From positions 3,348,001 through 3,412,000 of the forward strand of contig NZ_PYHR01000002.1 in the NCBI RefSeq assembly GCF_003121705.1: a stretch of DNA of 64,000 bases, read 5' to 3'. Position numbers and translations under genes: made by a program. Source of the stretch: Serinibacter arcticus. Lineage in GTDB: Bacteria > Actinomycetota > Actinomycetes > Actinomycetales > Beutenbergiaceae. The notes below the pieces were generated by a model, which saw only the letters and a list, made by a program, of their open reading frames with translations, was not told where the DNA came from and ran no database searches. Shown here one piece after another: positions 42,708 to 51,638 of this stretch; position 1 is the stretch's first letter, and the number at the start of each line of letters is the position of its first letter.

Positions 42708-42838
42708 CAACCACCCCCTGGTGCGACGACAACCATCCCCTGGAACGGCAGCAACCACCCCCTGGTGCGACGAGAAGGACCCCCTGGAGGTCGTGACAAC
42801 CTCCAGGGGGTCCTTGCTGCCCCTCGCGGGGGTGGTTC
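42708..42838. repeat. 22-bp-period array with perfect hairpin between efflux gene and galE
   Basis: Forward units start at 42708, 42730, 42752 and 42774, an exact 22-bp period. The first three read CAACCAYCCCCTGG plus eight bases; the fourth (GAAGGACCCCCTGGAGG) forms a perfect 17-bp stem (42775-42791 with 42799-42815, 7-nt loop). The stem's right arm begins two inverted units that run on to about 42838. It fills the gap between convergent genes, so it may be a bidirectional terminator as well as a repeat array. Confidence 0.85.
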
Positions 42839-42846
42839 CTGTCGCG

Positions 42847-43806
42847 TCAGGCCTGCGGGCGGGCCTCCCAGGCCGACGTCACCATCTCCTGCACGCTGTG
42901 GCGCATCGCCCACGAGATGTCGCGGGCCGCGAGCGTCCCGTCGGCGACGATGCGGTCGGGGTCGCCCGCGCGACGCGGCCCGATCTCGGGGGTGAAGTCG
43001 CGGCCCGTGGCGACGGCGAACGCGTCCATGATCTGGCGGACCGACAGCCCGTCACCGCTGCCGAGGTTGTAGACGCGCTCGAGCGAGGTGCCGGCCTCGA
43101 GGGCCTGCGCGGCCGCGACGTGCGAGGTGGCGAGGTCGACGACGTGCACGTAGTCGCGCACGTTCGTGCCGTCCGGAGTGTTGTAGTCGTCCCCGTTGAT
43201 GCGCGGGGTCCGGCCCTCGGTCAGTGCCTGCACGACCAGCGGGAAGAGGTTGTGCGGGGAGGTGTCCGCCAGCTGCGTCGTGCCCGAGCCCACCACGTTG
43301 AAGTAGCGCAGCGAGGTGTGACGGAGGTCGTGCGCGCGACCGGCGTCGGCGATCAACCACTCGCCGATGAGCTTCGACTCGCCGTACGGCGACTCGGGGG
43401 CGGTCGGCGTCGACTCGGTCACGAGGTCGACGCGCGGGGTGCCGTAGGTGGCGGCCGAGGAGGAGAAGACCAGGTTGCGCACGCCGACCTCGACCATCGC
43501 CTCGAGGAGGTCCACGGTCGCGGTGACGTTCTGCGTGTAGGTGTGCAGCGGCCGCTTCACCGAGACGCCCGCGTACTTGAAGCCGGCCAGGTGCACGACG
43601 CCGGTCACCTCGTGCTCGCGGAGCGCGGCCACGACGGCGGCGCGGTCCAGCAGCGTCGCCTCGACGAACGGCACGTCGTCGGGCACGTACTCGCGGTGTC
43701 CGCTCGAGAGGTCGTCGAGCACGACGGCGAAGATGCCCGCCTCCCCGAACGCCCGCACCACGTGGGATCCGATGTATCCCGCACCGCCGGTGACCAACCA
43801 CGTCAT
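42847..43806 (-). CDS. galE: UDP-glucose 4-epimerase
   Basis: A 319-residue SDR-type epimerase interconverting UDP-glucose and UDP-galactose. The NAD motif is TGGAGYIGSHVV near the N-terminus; the catalytic set is SSSAATYG and YGESK; the substrate region RYFNVVGS follows. ATG 43806 has AAGGAG at good spacing. The AT-rich region just upstream (43849-43880) contains its promoter. It is convergent with the efflux gene and downstream of a LacI gene on the same strand. Confidence 0.95.
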   Translation of the reverse strand: MTWLVTGGAGYIGSHVVRAFGEAGIFAVVLDDLSSGHREYVPDDVPFVEATLLDRAAVVAALREHEVTGVVHLAGFKYAGVSVKRPLHTYTQNVTATVDLLEAMVEVGVRNLVFSSSAATYGTPRVDLVTESTPTAPESPYGESKLIGEWLIADAGRAHDLRHTSLRYFNVVGSGTTQLADTSPHNLFPLVVQALTEGRTPRINGDDYNTPDGTNVRDYVHVVDLATSHVAAAQALEAGTSLERVYNLGSGDGLSVRQIMDAFAVATGRDFTPEIGPRRAGDPDRIVADGTLAARDISWAMRHSVQEMVTSAWEARPQA

Positions 43807-43848
43807 TGCTTCGACTCCTTGGTGCCCGTCAGGGCGTGAGGTTGCTGA

Positions 43849-43895
43849 TTCGATTCGACCATAATCTACCATATTCGAACACCAGCGCGCTGGTG
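43849..43895 (-). promoter_or_regulatory. galE promoter/operator and lacI 3' palindrome
   Basis: A locally AT-rich stretch with TTCGA/TCGAA inverted ends (43854-43858, 43874-43879) around the minus-strand TAGATTAT, a good -10 for galE. Adjacent is the perfect 16-bp palindrome CACCAGCGCGCTGGTG (43880-43895), just after the lacI stop; it could be an operator or a small terminator. Confidence 0.55.
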
Positions 43896-43897
43896 GG

Positions 43898-44881
43898 TCA
43901 GGTGGTGTCGCCCGGGACGAGGCGCGCGAGAGGGCCGCTCGGGGCGGGAGCGGCGTCGTCGCCGACGAGTGTCCGGACCGAGAGCGTCATCAGTGCGCGG
44001 ATGTCGTAGACCACGCTCGTCAGCCGCGGCGACCACAGACGTCCGAGCGGTGAGGCGTCGAGGCCGACCACGGCGACCTGCTCGGGCACGGCGAGGTCCA
44101 GCTCCCGCGCCGCCGCCAGCACGGCGAGGGCGACGTCGTCGTTGTAGCAGGCCAGGCCGACGGGCCCCTCGCCGACGACGGACGCGAGGGCGCGCACCGC
44201 GCCGTCGAGCTCGAGCGGGACGGCGATCGATCGCGGGGTCGTCAGGTCGAGCCGGCGGCAGGCGGCGTGGACGTCGTCGTACCGGCGGGGTCCCCACGGG
44301 TCCGCGCGGCTGTCGGACAGCGCCGCGTAGGCGATGCGTCGGGGGCCGCGGGCGGTGAGGGCGGCGACCTGGAGATCGGCGATGCCGTCGCGTCCGATGC
44401 GCTCCGCCGTCGCCGTCGCGATCTGCGCCGCCGGGGGGACGACGGTGACGCCGCCCGCCTCGAGGCGGGCGGCGTCCGTGGGGGTGAGGTAGCCGAGGTT
44501 GACCACGGCCCACGGGCGCATCGTGAGGATGGCCGCGGCCGTGTCCTCGTGCGTGCGTCCGGCGAACCGCACCACGACGTTGGCGCCGTGCTCCTCCATC
44601 TCGACGGCGACCTGGTCGACGGCGTCCTGGAGGTTCGGGCCGAACGTCGTGGCCGGCGCCAGGACGACGATCGTGTCGTCCCGGCCGCGCACCAGCGTCC
44701 GTCCGGCGCGGGAGGGGCGGTAGGCCAGGGCCTCGGCCGCCTCGCGCACGCGTTCCCGCGTCTCGGGCAGGAAGCGGTCGCCCCGACCGTTGAGGATCTG
44801 GCTCACCGTGGCCCGCGAGAGGCCGACGTGCTCGGCGACGTCGGCGCTCGTCGGCGGGCGGACGCGAGGCGCGGGCGGCAT
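43898..44881 (-). CDS. LacI-family transcriptional regulator
   Basis: A 327-residue sugar-responsive repressor. The N-terminal HTH contains TSADVAEHVGLSRATVSQIL followed by NGRGDRFLPETRERV, and the periplasmic-binding-like effector domain covers about 65-327 (LACYNDDVALAVL, VAVVGLDASPLG). It is divergent from the secreted glycosidase gene, and two inverted copies of a TATCACGTGTTAA-type site lie between them, so it most likely represses that gene and itself. ATG 44881 opens a short tail before the HTH. Confidence 0.92.
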   Translation of the reverse strand: MPPAPRVRPPTSADVAEHVGLSRATVSQILNGRGDRFLPETRERVREAAEALAYRPSRAGRTLVRGRDDTIVVLAPATTFGPNLQDAVDQVAVEMEEHGANVVVRFAGRTHEDTAAAILTMRPWAVVNLGYLTPTDAARLEAGGVTVVPPAAQIATATAERIGRDGIADLQVAALTARGPRRIAYAALSDSRADPWGPRRYDDVHAACRRLDLTTPRSIAVPLELDGAVRALASVVGEGPVGLACYNDDVALAVLAAARELDLAVPEQVAVVGLDASPLGRLWSPRLTSVVYDIRALMTLSVRTLVGDDAAPAPSGPLARLVPGDTT

Positions 44882-44968
44882 TCCCCGATGCTCTCACGGG
44901 GCTCCGGGCCGCCGCGGGACTTCGGGCGGGGAGGCGTCGCCGTCGCCCGCCGGCCGGCGCCCCGGAAG

Positions 44969-45033
44969 TATCACGTGTTAACGATCACTTGACGGCGAGG
45001 CGGGCGACTGCCAGTCTGCGGTTACACGTGATA
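44969..45033. promoter_or_regulatory. Two LacI-type operators around the glycosidase promoter
   Basis: Site 1 TATCACGTGTTAA (44969-44981) and site 2 TTACACGTGATA (45022-45033, the same motif inverted) share the palindromic core TATCACGTG[T]TAA. A -35-like TTGACG (44989-44994) lies between them, so both sites flank the probable promoter. This is a typical arrangement for repression by the divergent LacI protein. Confidence 0.75.
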
Positions 45034-45072
45034 CCAGTCGATCACGCACCCATCAAGGACGAGGGAGTTCGG

Positions 45073-48000
45073 ATGTCCCGACGACCGGCTCGACGCAGAG
45101 CCCACGCACCCCAGGCACCACACGAGTCACAGGCACAGCTCCCCCCGCACGGCCCCGGCCCCGGCCGCGGCCGTCGCGTCTCGGCCGCGCTCGTCGCGGC
45201 CGCGCTCGGCGCCGTCGCCCTCTCGGGCGCGACGACGACGTTCCAGTCGGCGGCGGCCGCGCCCCAGGAGGCCTCGCCCCAGGAGATCGCCCCCCAGGAG
45301 GCGACGCCGGCAGCGGCGCCGGCCGCCGCGGCCGCCGACGACGGCCCCGCCCCCACGTTCGAGGCCGACTACCTCGACGGCGTCAGCGGGAGTGTCCCCA
45401 CGACCTCCGTCAGCCTGGCGGGCACGTGGGACTTCGAGGTCGTCACCGAGACCGAGTGCGCGAGCATCTACCCGTACCCGATCGGTCCGCAGCGCTGCAC
45501 GACCACCGAGTCCGACCTGGAGACCACCATCCAGGTGCCGGGCGGCGGCTGGCACAAGCAGGGCTTCACCTCGGTCTCCCAGGCGATCTACAGCCGCGAG
45601 ATCACGGTCCCCGACATCGGGTCGCCGCAGGTGACCACGATCGCGCTCGGCGCCGTCAACCACCAGGCGACGCTGTCGGTCGACGGCGAGGTCGTCGCCA
45701 CGAACATGACCGCGTTCACGGACTCCGTGTTCGACATCAGCGCGTTCGTCACCCCTGGCTCGACGCACACCGTCGCGATCGACGTGAAGGGCCGCAACGC
45801 CCTGGTCGACGAGGGCGGCTACTACACGGTGCCCGAGGCGGCGTCGTGGTCGAAGAACGTGCCGCAGGGCATCTTCCGCTCGGCGACGCTCGAGGTCGTC
45901 CCCGCCCTCAACATCGCCGACACCTTCGTCACGACGTCGGTGGCCGACGGCACCGTCACGATCGACGCGTGGCTGCACAACGGTGGCGACGCCGTCGCGA
46001 CGGGTGAGCTCACCGGCGTCATCGGCAGCGCCTCCGACAGTGACTTCGACTACCCGGCCGTCCCGGCGCAGGCCGTCTCCGTGCCGGCCGGCGAGACCGT
46101 CAAGGTCACCGTCGGACCGCTCGCGTGGAAGGAGGGCAGCGACTCCTACTGGTGGCCCAACGTCCCGTACGTGGAGGGCTACCGCGCCGAGCTGCACGAG
46201 CTGGACCTCTCCCTCGAGGGCGAGGCGGCGACGTCGTCGTCGCACGTCCGGTTCGGCTTCCGGGAGATCGAGCAGGTCGGCGACGGCTACGAGCTCAACG
46301 GCGCTCCGGTGAACTTCCGCGGCGACAGCCCGCAGGGCGCCAACTACGACAGCATCGACTTCCACGGTCGCGGCGACGCCTTCCACACCTACCCGGGCTT
46401 CCTCGAGCCCAGCGCGGACAACGCCGGCTGGCCCCAGGTCGTCGACAACTACCAGCGCCTGAACTACAACAGCATCCGGATCCACCAGGAGCCGGCGTCG
46501 CCGTACATGCTCGACGTCGCCGACGAGATGGGCCTGATGATCATGAGCGAGACCGCGATCCGCGGCTCCAACGGTCGTCAGAACCTGACCACCGGGTTCG
46601 ACAACATGGTCAGCCACGTCGGTGACCTGGTGCGTCGCGACCGCAACCACGCGTCCGTGCTGCGCTGGAGCCAGGCCAACGAGCCGACCACGGGCTTCCA
46701 GTCGCCGTTCCCGGCGCCCGGCTACACGCTCGAGTTCGACCGCGCGCTCTACTGGGCCGTGATGGCCGAGGACACCACGCGCCCGATCAGCAGCGACGGC
46801 AACTCCGAGGACCTCGGCTACGACAACTACACGACCTGGTGCCACTACGTCGGGGAGGACTCCGACAAGTACACCGACGACGTCTGCGAGGGGTTCCCGG
46901 CACCGGGCAAGCCCCACGGCTCGGGCGAGCACATCTGGTACAAGGACAACACCCACCAGGGCTTCATGTGGTTCGCCACGAGCACCGAGCGCATGCGCAC
47001 CAAGGGTGCGGCCGACATCCGGCCCTACAGCCTGCTGTCCGCCTGGGGCTCCTTCGTGCCCGGGGTCAGCACCACCGACGTGATCCTCGAGCAGGTGCCG
47101 GGCGCTACCGGCGACTCGCACCCGCTGTACGGCGAGGACAACCTCGCCGACCCGTGGTCGCAGACGCAGATCGCCCGGATCCAGAAGGCGTTCTCGCCGC
47201 TCCTGGTCTCCGACGACGGCTACTGGGAGGCCAACAAGAAGTCGAACGCGGCGGGGGAGTGGCCGGCCCGTCCGGTCACGCTCGCTCCCGGCACCGAGGT
47301 GACGCGCACGTTCAACGTCTTCAACGACACGCTCGACAGCACCGAGGTCACGGTCGACTGGTCGGTCCACCGGGGCGCGGCCGACGGCCCGACCGTCGCC
47401 GAGGGCGTGCTCGAGCTGGAGATCGGTATCGGGGAGGACGTCCAGGAGGACATCACCTTCACGACGCCGGCCGGGCAGGAGGACCTGGTCCTCGTCGTCG
47501 CGTCCTCCACGCCCGAGCACGGTGAGGTCTTCGTCGACGACGGCACGCGCTTCGTCGTCGGTTTCGCTGACGTCGCGGCCGACAACCTCTTCTTCGAAGA
47601 GATCGCCTGGGCGCGCCAGGCCGGGATCACCACGGGCTGGACGGAGCCGGACGGCTCGACGACGTTCCGTCCCCTGGAGAAGATCAACCGCGACGCGATG
47701 GCGGCGTTCCTCTACCGCCTCGCCGACCCGGAGGGCTTCGTCGCCCCGGCGGTCTCGCCGTTCACCGACGTGCCGACGAGCAACCAGTTCTACACGGAGA
47801 TCGCGTGGCTGGAGCAGGAGGGCATCACCACCGGGTGGACGGAGGCCGACGGGACGCGGACGTTCCGGCCGCTGGAGCAGATCAACCGCGACGCCGTCGC
47901 CGCCTTCCTCTACCGGCTGGCGGACTCGCCGGCCCACGAGGCACCGGCCGTCTCGCCGTTCACCGACGTGACCCCGCAGACGCAGTACTACGCGGAGATC

Positions 48001-48129
48001 ACGTGGCTGGCCGAGACGGGCGTCGCCCGGGGGTGGGAGGGCAACGACGGGACGTTCCAGTTCGAGCCGCTGCTGCCGATCGCGCGGGACGCGATGGCCG
48101 CGTTCCTCTACCGGTTCGACCAGCTGTAG
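45073..48129 (+). CDS. Secreted GH2-type glycosidase with three C-terminal SLH-like repeats
   Basis: A 1018-residue exported enzyme. The N-terminus is basic for about 36 residues, then hydrophobic (about 37-55), with likely cleavage after an Ala-rich stretch. A GH2 sugar-binding/jelly-roll part (about 100-270) leads to an Ig-like domain and a TIM barrel (about 395-700). LRWSQANEPTTG holds the probable acid/base Glu537; GSGEHIW (Glu619) is a candidate nucleophile, not certain. Residues about 832-1017 are three ~60-residue repeats (FADV or FTDV ... W ... INRDAMAAFLYR), as in actinobacterial SLH-like cell-wall domains. Beta-galactosidase or a related activity is likely. ATG 45073 follows GAGGGAG. 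Confidence 0.88.
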   Translation: MSRRPARRRAHAPQAPHESQAQLPPHGPGPGRGRRVSAALVAAALGAVALSGATTTFQSAAAAPQEASPQEIAPQEATPAAAPAAAAADDGPAPTFEADYLDGVSGSVPTTSVSLAGTWDFEVVTETECASIYPYPIGPQRCTTTESDLETTIQVPGGGWHKQGFTSVSQAIYSREITVPDIGSPQVTTIALGAVNHQATLSVDGEVVATNMTAFTDSVFDISAFVTPGSTHTVAIDVKGRNALVDEGGYYTVPEAASWSKNVPQGIFRSATLEVVPALNIADTFVTTSVADGTVTIDAWLHNGGDAVATGELTGVIGSASDSDFDYPAVPAQAVSVPAGETVKVTVGPLAWKEGSDSYWWPNVPYVEGYRAELHELDLSLEGEAATSSSHVRFGFREIEQVGDGYELNGAPVNFRGDSPQGANYDSIDFHGRGDAFHTYPGFLEPSADNAGWPQVVDNYQRLNYNSIRIHQEPASPYMLDVADEMGLMIMSETAIRGSNGRQNLTTGFDNMVSHVGDLVRRDRNHASVLRWSQANEPTTGFQSPFPAPGYTLEFDRALYWAVMAEDTTRPISSDGNSEDLGYDNYTTWCHYVGEDSDKYTDDVCEGFPAPGKPHGSGEHIWYKDNTHQGFMWFATSTERMRTKGAADIRPYSLLSAWGSFVPGVSTTDVILEQVPGATGDSHPLYGEDNLADPWSQTQIARIQKAFSPLLVSDDGYWEANKKSNAAGEWPARPVTLAPGTEVTRTFNVFNDTLDSTEVTVDWSVHRGAADGPTVAEGVLELEIGIGEDVQEDITFTTPAGQEDLVLVVASSTPEHGEVFVDDGTRFVVGFADVAADNLFFEEIAWARQAGITTGWTEPDGSTTFRPLEKINRDAMAAFLYRLADPEGFVAPAVSPFTDVPTSNQFYTEIAWLEQEGITTGWTEADGTRTFRPLEQINRDAVAAFLYRLADSPAHEAPAVSPFTDVTPQTQYYAEITWLAETGVARGWEGNDGTFQFEPLLPIARDAMAAFLYRFDQL

Positions 48130-48154
48130 GTCGATCCCGCAGAGGTTGACCGAT

Positions 48155-48199
48155 CGACGACGACCCCGTCCGGCACGCGCCGGGCGGGGTCGTCCGTCG
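48155..48199 (+). terminator. Hairpin terminator after the glycosidase gene
   Basis: CGACGACGACCCCGTCCGGC pairs with GCCGGGCGGGGTCGTCCGTCG around ACGC, with a few mismatches; it begins 26 bp after the stop. Confidence 0.65.
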
Positions 48200-48471
48200 T
48201 CGTCCGCCGGCCGAGGTCGGTCGGCCGCCGCAGCCCCCGGGCCGGGGTGGCGTGCGTCACGTCGCGGACTCCGACGAGCGGCGATGTGCAAAGATGCTGG
48301 TGACGGCGCGCCCATCCGGTGCGCCGTGCCGCGAGATCTTCCGCGCTCCACGGGTCCACGTCAGCGAACAGCGACACCCGCTCCGAGCAGCGATCGCATC
48401 CTTCCGCGGCCCCGGCCGCGAGACGCGGGCGCACAGCGCCCCGATTCGCAGAATCACAGAACTGGACCCAC
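48200..48471 (+). other. Leader region before the DEAD-box helicase gene
   Basis: A 272-bp stretch without a supported gene, after the glycosidase terminator. It may contain a promoter and a long 5' leader, as seen for cold-induced helicase mRNAs. GCGGCCCCGGCCGC near 48405 forms a short stem. An in-frame ATG at 48319 would extend the helicase by 51 unconserved residues and is not used. Confidence 0.45.
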
Positions 48472-50178
48472 GTGTCTTCACCTACCTCCGCTGCGCCCAC
48501 CTTCGCCGACCTCGGCGTTCCGCAGCAGATCGTCGCCGCCCTCGAGGCCCGCGACATCACCTCCCCGTTCCCGATCCAGGTCGCGACGCTGCCCGACTCG
48601 ATGCAGGGCCGCGACGTCCTCGGCCGCGGCCGCACCGGCTCGGGCAAGACGCTCGCGTTCGCGCTGCCGCTCGTGACGCGCATCGCCAAGGGTCGCCACG
48701 CCGCGCCGAGCCACCCGCGCGCGCTGGTGCTGGCCCCCACCCGCGAGCTCGCCAACCAGATCACCGACACGCTGCAGCCCCTGGCCAAGGCCATGGGCCT
48801 GAGCGTCTCGACGATCTTCGGCGGCGTCGCCCAGGGCAAGCAGGTCTCCGCGCTGCGCGGCGGCGTCGACATCCTCGTCGCCTGCCCCGGCCGCCTCGAG
48901 GACCTCATGGGCCAGAAGCACGTCTTCCTCGACGCCGTCGAGATCACCGTGCTGGACGAGGCCGACCACATGGCCGACCTCGGCTTCCTCCCCGGCGTTA
49001 AGCGGATCATGGGCGCGACGCCCGAGGTCGGCCAGCGCCTGCTGTTCTCGGCCACGCTGGACAACGGCGTCGACGTCATCGTCAAGCGCTTCCTCAGCAA
49101 GCCGATCACGCACTCGGTGGACCCCGCCAGCTCGCCCGTCGCGGCGCTGACCCACCACCTGTTCGAGGTCGGCAACGCCGAGGAGAAGAAGGACGTCGTC
49201 GAGACGCTCGCCTCCGGCCGCGGTCGCCGCCTCCTCTTCATGCGCACCAAGCACCAGGCCCGCCAGATGGCCCGCCGCCTCACGTCCGTCGGCATCCCCG
49301 CCACGGACCTGCACGGCAACCTGAGCCAGGGCGCGCGCGAGCGCAACCTCGCCGCGTTCCACTCCGGCGACGTCCGCGTCATGGTCGCCACCGACATCGC
49401 CGCGCGTGGCATCCACGTCGACGACGTCGACCTCGTCGTCCACGTCGACCCGCCGGCCGAGCACAAGGCGTACCTGCACCGCTCGGGCCGTACCGCCCGC
49501 GCCGGCGCCGGCGGCGACGTCGTCACCCTGGTCCTCCCGGAGCAGCGCGGTGACGTCAAGCAGCTGACGCGCGCCGCCAAGATCACCGCGACGCCGCAGC
49601 GCGTCCGCGCCAACGACGCCGCCGTGCTCGCCCTCGTGGGCGAGATGGCGGACCGCGTCGACCCGAGCGCGATGCCCGCGGGCGCCGCGACCAAGCCCGA
49701 GCCGCAGCCGGTCCGCCGCAAGAGCGGCCCGGGCGCCGGTGCCGTGGCGGGTCAGGGCGGTGGCCGCCGCGGTGGCCGCAGTGCCGCTCGCCCGGCGACG
49801 GCGAACGCCAGTGGTTCGGGCGGTTCCGGCGGTTCCGGCGGTTCCGGCCGTCAGGGCGAGCGCTCCGCTCGTCCGGCCGGCGCCGGCGCTCCGGCGGGCA
49901 ACGGTTCCGGCGGCGGGCGCGGCCGTGGCCGCGGTCAGGGCCAGTTCCCGGCGTCCGAGCCCCGCACCGCGGGTGCCGGCGCGCCGCAGCACGGTCGTCG
50001 CGGTCAGCGTTCCGCGGCCAAGGGCCCCAAGGGTGAGTCGCGCGGCGAGGGCGTGCGCGGCGCAGGCCAGGGCGGCGCCGGTGGGCGCGGCAAGGGCGGC
50101 AGCCGCGGTCGCGCGCCCGTCACGTACAGCACGAGCTCGGGTGGCGGCGCCGGCTTCGTCCAGATGACGCAGCGCTGA
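48472..50178 (+). CDS. DEAD-box ATP-dependent RNA helicase with RGG-rich tail
   Basis: A 568-residue helicase that unwinds RNA, probably in ribosome assembly or cold response. Motifs in order: PFPIQVATLP (Q motif), GRTGSGKT (Walker A), PTRELANQ, VLDEADHMADLGF, FSATL, then in lobe 2 TDIAARGIHVDDV and HRSGRTARAG. The last ~180 residues are Gly/Arg/Ser-rich with GGSGGSGGSG-like and GRGRGRGQ stretches, which bind RNA non-specifically. GTG 48472 is chosen because homology starts at TFADLGVP; upstream codons look like leader. Confidence 0.93.
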   Translation: MSSPTSAAPTFADLGVPQQIVAALEARDITSPFPIQVATLPDSMQGRDVLGRGRTGSGKTLAFALPLVTRIAKGRHAAPSHPRALVLAPTRELANQITDTLQPLAKAMGLSVSTIFGGVAQGKQVSALRGGVDILVACPGRLEDLMGQKHVFLDAVEITVLDEADHMADLGFLPGVKRIMGATPEVGQRLLFSATLDNGVDVIVKRFLSKPITHSVDPASSPVAALTHHLFEVGNAEEKKDVVETLASGRGRRLLFMRTKHQARQMARRLTSVGIPATDLHGNLSQGARERNLAAFHSGDVRVMVATDIAARGIHVDDVDLVVHVDPPAEHKAYLHRSGRTARAGAGGDVVTLVLPEQRGDVKQLTRAAKITATPQRVRANDAAVLALVGEMADRVDPSAMPAGAATKPEPQPVRRKSGPGAGAVAGQGGGRRGGRSAARPATANASGSGGSGGSGGSGRQGERSARPAGAGAPAGNGSGGGRGRGRGQGQFPASEPRTAGAGAPQHGRRGQRSAAKGPKGESRGEGVRGAGQGGAGGRGKGGSRGRAPVTYSTSSGGGAGFVQMTQR

Positions 50179-50198
50179 CACCAGCTCCACGCAGCACC

Positions 50199-50240
50199 AC
50201 GCCGGCGGCGGCGGACCCCAGGGTCCGCCGCCGCCGGCGT
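50199..50240 (+). terminator. Perfect 20-bp-arm hairpin after the helicase gene
   Basis: Arms 50199-50218 and 50221-50240 are exact reverse complements with a 2-nt loop CA; GC-only apart from the ends. It starts 21 bp after the stop. Confidence 0.8.
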
Positions 50241-50289
50241 CGTTCGTGGGGCGGGCCTGCTCGTGGGTCGTGCGCGGGGCGTTGGCCGC

Positions 50290-50394
50290 GCCCTTGTGGT
50301 TGTTGCCCGACGGCGAGGGTGCCCTTGTGGTCGTGATCTGGTGCCCGCGGCGACCACAAGGGCGCGGTGGAGTGCGCGCGGCGACCGCAAGGGC
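50290..50394. repeat. Mirror-symmetric 31-bp-period repeat array
   Basis: GCCCTTGTGG occurs at 50290-50299 and 50321-50330; its inverse CCACAAGGGC is at 50354-50363 and the one-base variant CCGCAAGGGC at 50385-50394. Each pair has a 31-bp period and the two pairs face each other, so nested hairpins are possible. Confidence 0.8.
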
Positions 50395-50484
50395 GCGCCC
50401 GCGCCGCACCCCCCGCCCCCCCCGGACCGCCCGATCGTCGGACCGGAGGTTCACCCCGGCGCGAGAGTCGGGCAGGGTGGGGGG

Positions 50485-51629
50485 ATGGCTGACCACGTCT
50501 CGCGAGGACCGACCATCGCCGCATCGATCGAGGCACGGCTGGAGCGTCGCGCCACGACGGTGCTGGCGAGGCGGGGCTGGCGACCCACGCCGCTGGTGTT
50601 CGACTCCTACGGCCGTGCCGCCGTCGACGGCGAGCCCGGCTGGGTCCGACTCCTGTGCCGCGTCCTGGTCATGCCGCCGACCGAGCGCCGCAGCGCCGAG
50701 GGCCGCTCGCGCGGCTGGCGCCGCTACCTGTCGGTCTCCGCTCCTGACCTGCCCGTCCACGTCCACCTCGGCGACACGGTCCACAAGGTGCGCACCGAGC
50801 CCGGCGGCTACATCGACGTCAGGCTCCCCGCGAACCTCCCGCCCGGCCGGCACGAGGTGTTCGTCGACGTCCCCGGCGGTGCCGAGGCGGGGCGGGGACG
50901 CATCGACGTCATCGACCCGGCCATCGCGCACGGGGTCGTCAGCGACATCGACGACACGGCGATGGTCACGCTGCTGCCGTCCCCGGTCCAGGCGTTCTGG
51001 AACACCTTCGTCATGCACGAGGGGCAGCGCCGTCCCGTGCCCGGGATGGCGGCGTTCCTCGAGCGCGAGAGCCGCGGGTTCATCGTCTACCTCTCCACCG
51101 GCGCGTGGAACTACGCCCCGGTCATCCGCGAGTTCCTCCGGCGCCACGGCTACCCCTCGGGCGCGCTTCTCATGACGGACTGGGGACCCTCCGCCCAGCG
51201 CTGGTTCCGCTCCGGCGTCGAGCACAAGCGCACCCAGCTGCGGCGGCTGCGCGAGGAGTTCCCCGAGCTGCGGTGGACGCTCGTGGGCGACGACGGCCAG
51301 CACGACCCCGCCATCTACGCGGACTTCGCGGCCGCGTTCCCCGACGCCGTCGACACGATCGCGATCCGGATGCTCACGCCCGCCGAGCACCTCGTCACGG
51401 GGGCGTGCCCATCCCGCCCGACCAGCTCGCCGCGATGCTGCCGGTGCCCGTCCTCGAGGGGCACGACCCGGTGACGGTCCCGCCGGTCGTGCGGCAGCTG
51501 CGCGGGGGCGACGGCAACGCGCTCGTCGTCGCGACGCTCACCGAGACCACCGACCCCTGGCACGCGCCCGGCGGCCGGCGCGCCACCCCGGCGGAGGCGG
51601 CCGCGGCGTCGAACGACGGCGAGGGCTGA
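50485..51629 (+). pseudogene. App1-type (DUF2183) phosphatase, frameshifted in a G run near its 3' end
   Basis: The protein resembles actinobacterial App1 domain proteins, possible phosphatidate phosphatases. The N-terminal half has LPVHVHLGDTVHKVRTE; the DxD-type catalytic motif is SDIDDTAMVT (about 152), with VYLSTGAWNYAP and LVGDDGQHDP after it. At 51399-51403 the run of five G shifts the frame, giving an early stop at 51474. Adding one G continues the protein as HLVTGGVPIPPDQLAAMLPV to TGA at 51627-51629, 381 residues in total, with a sensible tail. Sequencing error is therefore likely. ATG 50485 follows GGTGGGGGG. Confidence 0.85.
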
Positions 51630-51638
51630 GCCCCGCCC

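Larger units (their letters stand above)
50179..50484 (+). other. 306-bp gap with terminator and 31-bp-period repeat array
   Basis: Between the helicase and the App1-type gene. It holds the hairpin at 50199-50240 and the array at 50290-50394, described separately. A C-rich run at 50407-50423 precedes GGTGGGGGG, the ribosome site of the next gene. I see no coding sequence. Confidence 0.6.

Noticed and set aside
43880-43895. CACCAGCGCGCTGGTG as a certain LacI operator for galE
   Set aside because: It is a perfect palindrome, but differs from the TATCACGTGTTAA sites assigned to the nearby LacI protein and could equally be a short terminator after lacI.
48478-51390. 970-codon open frame opposite the helicase and App1-type genes
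   Set aside because: A shadow of the real plus-strand genes; no recognisable motifs and biased composition.
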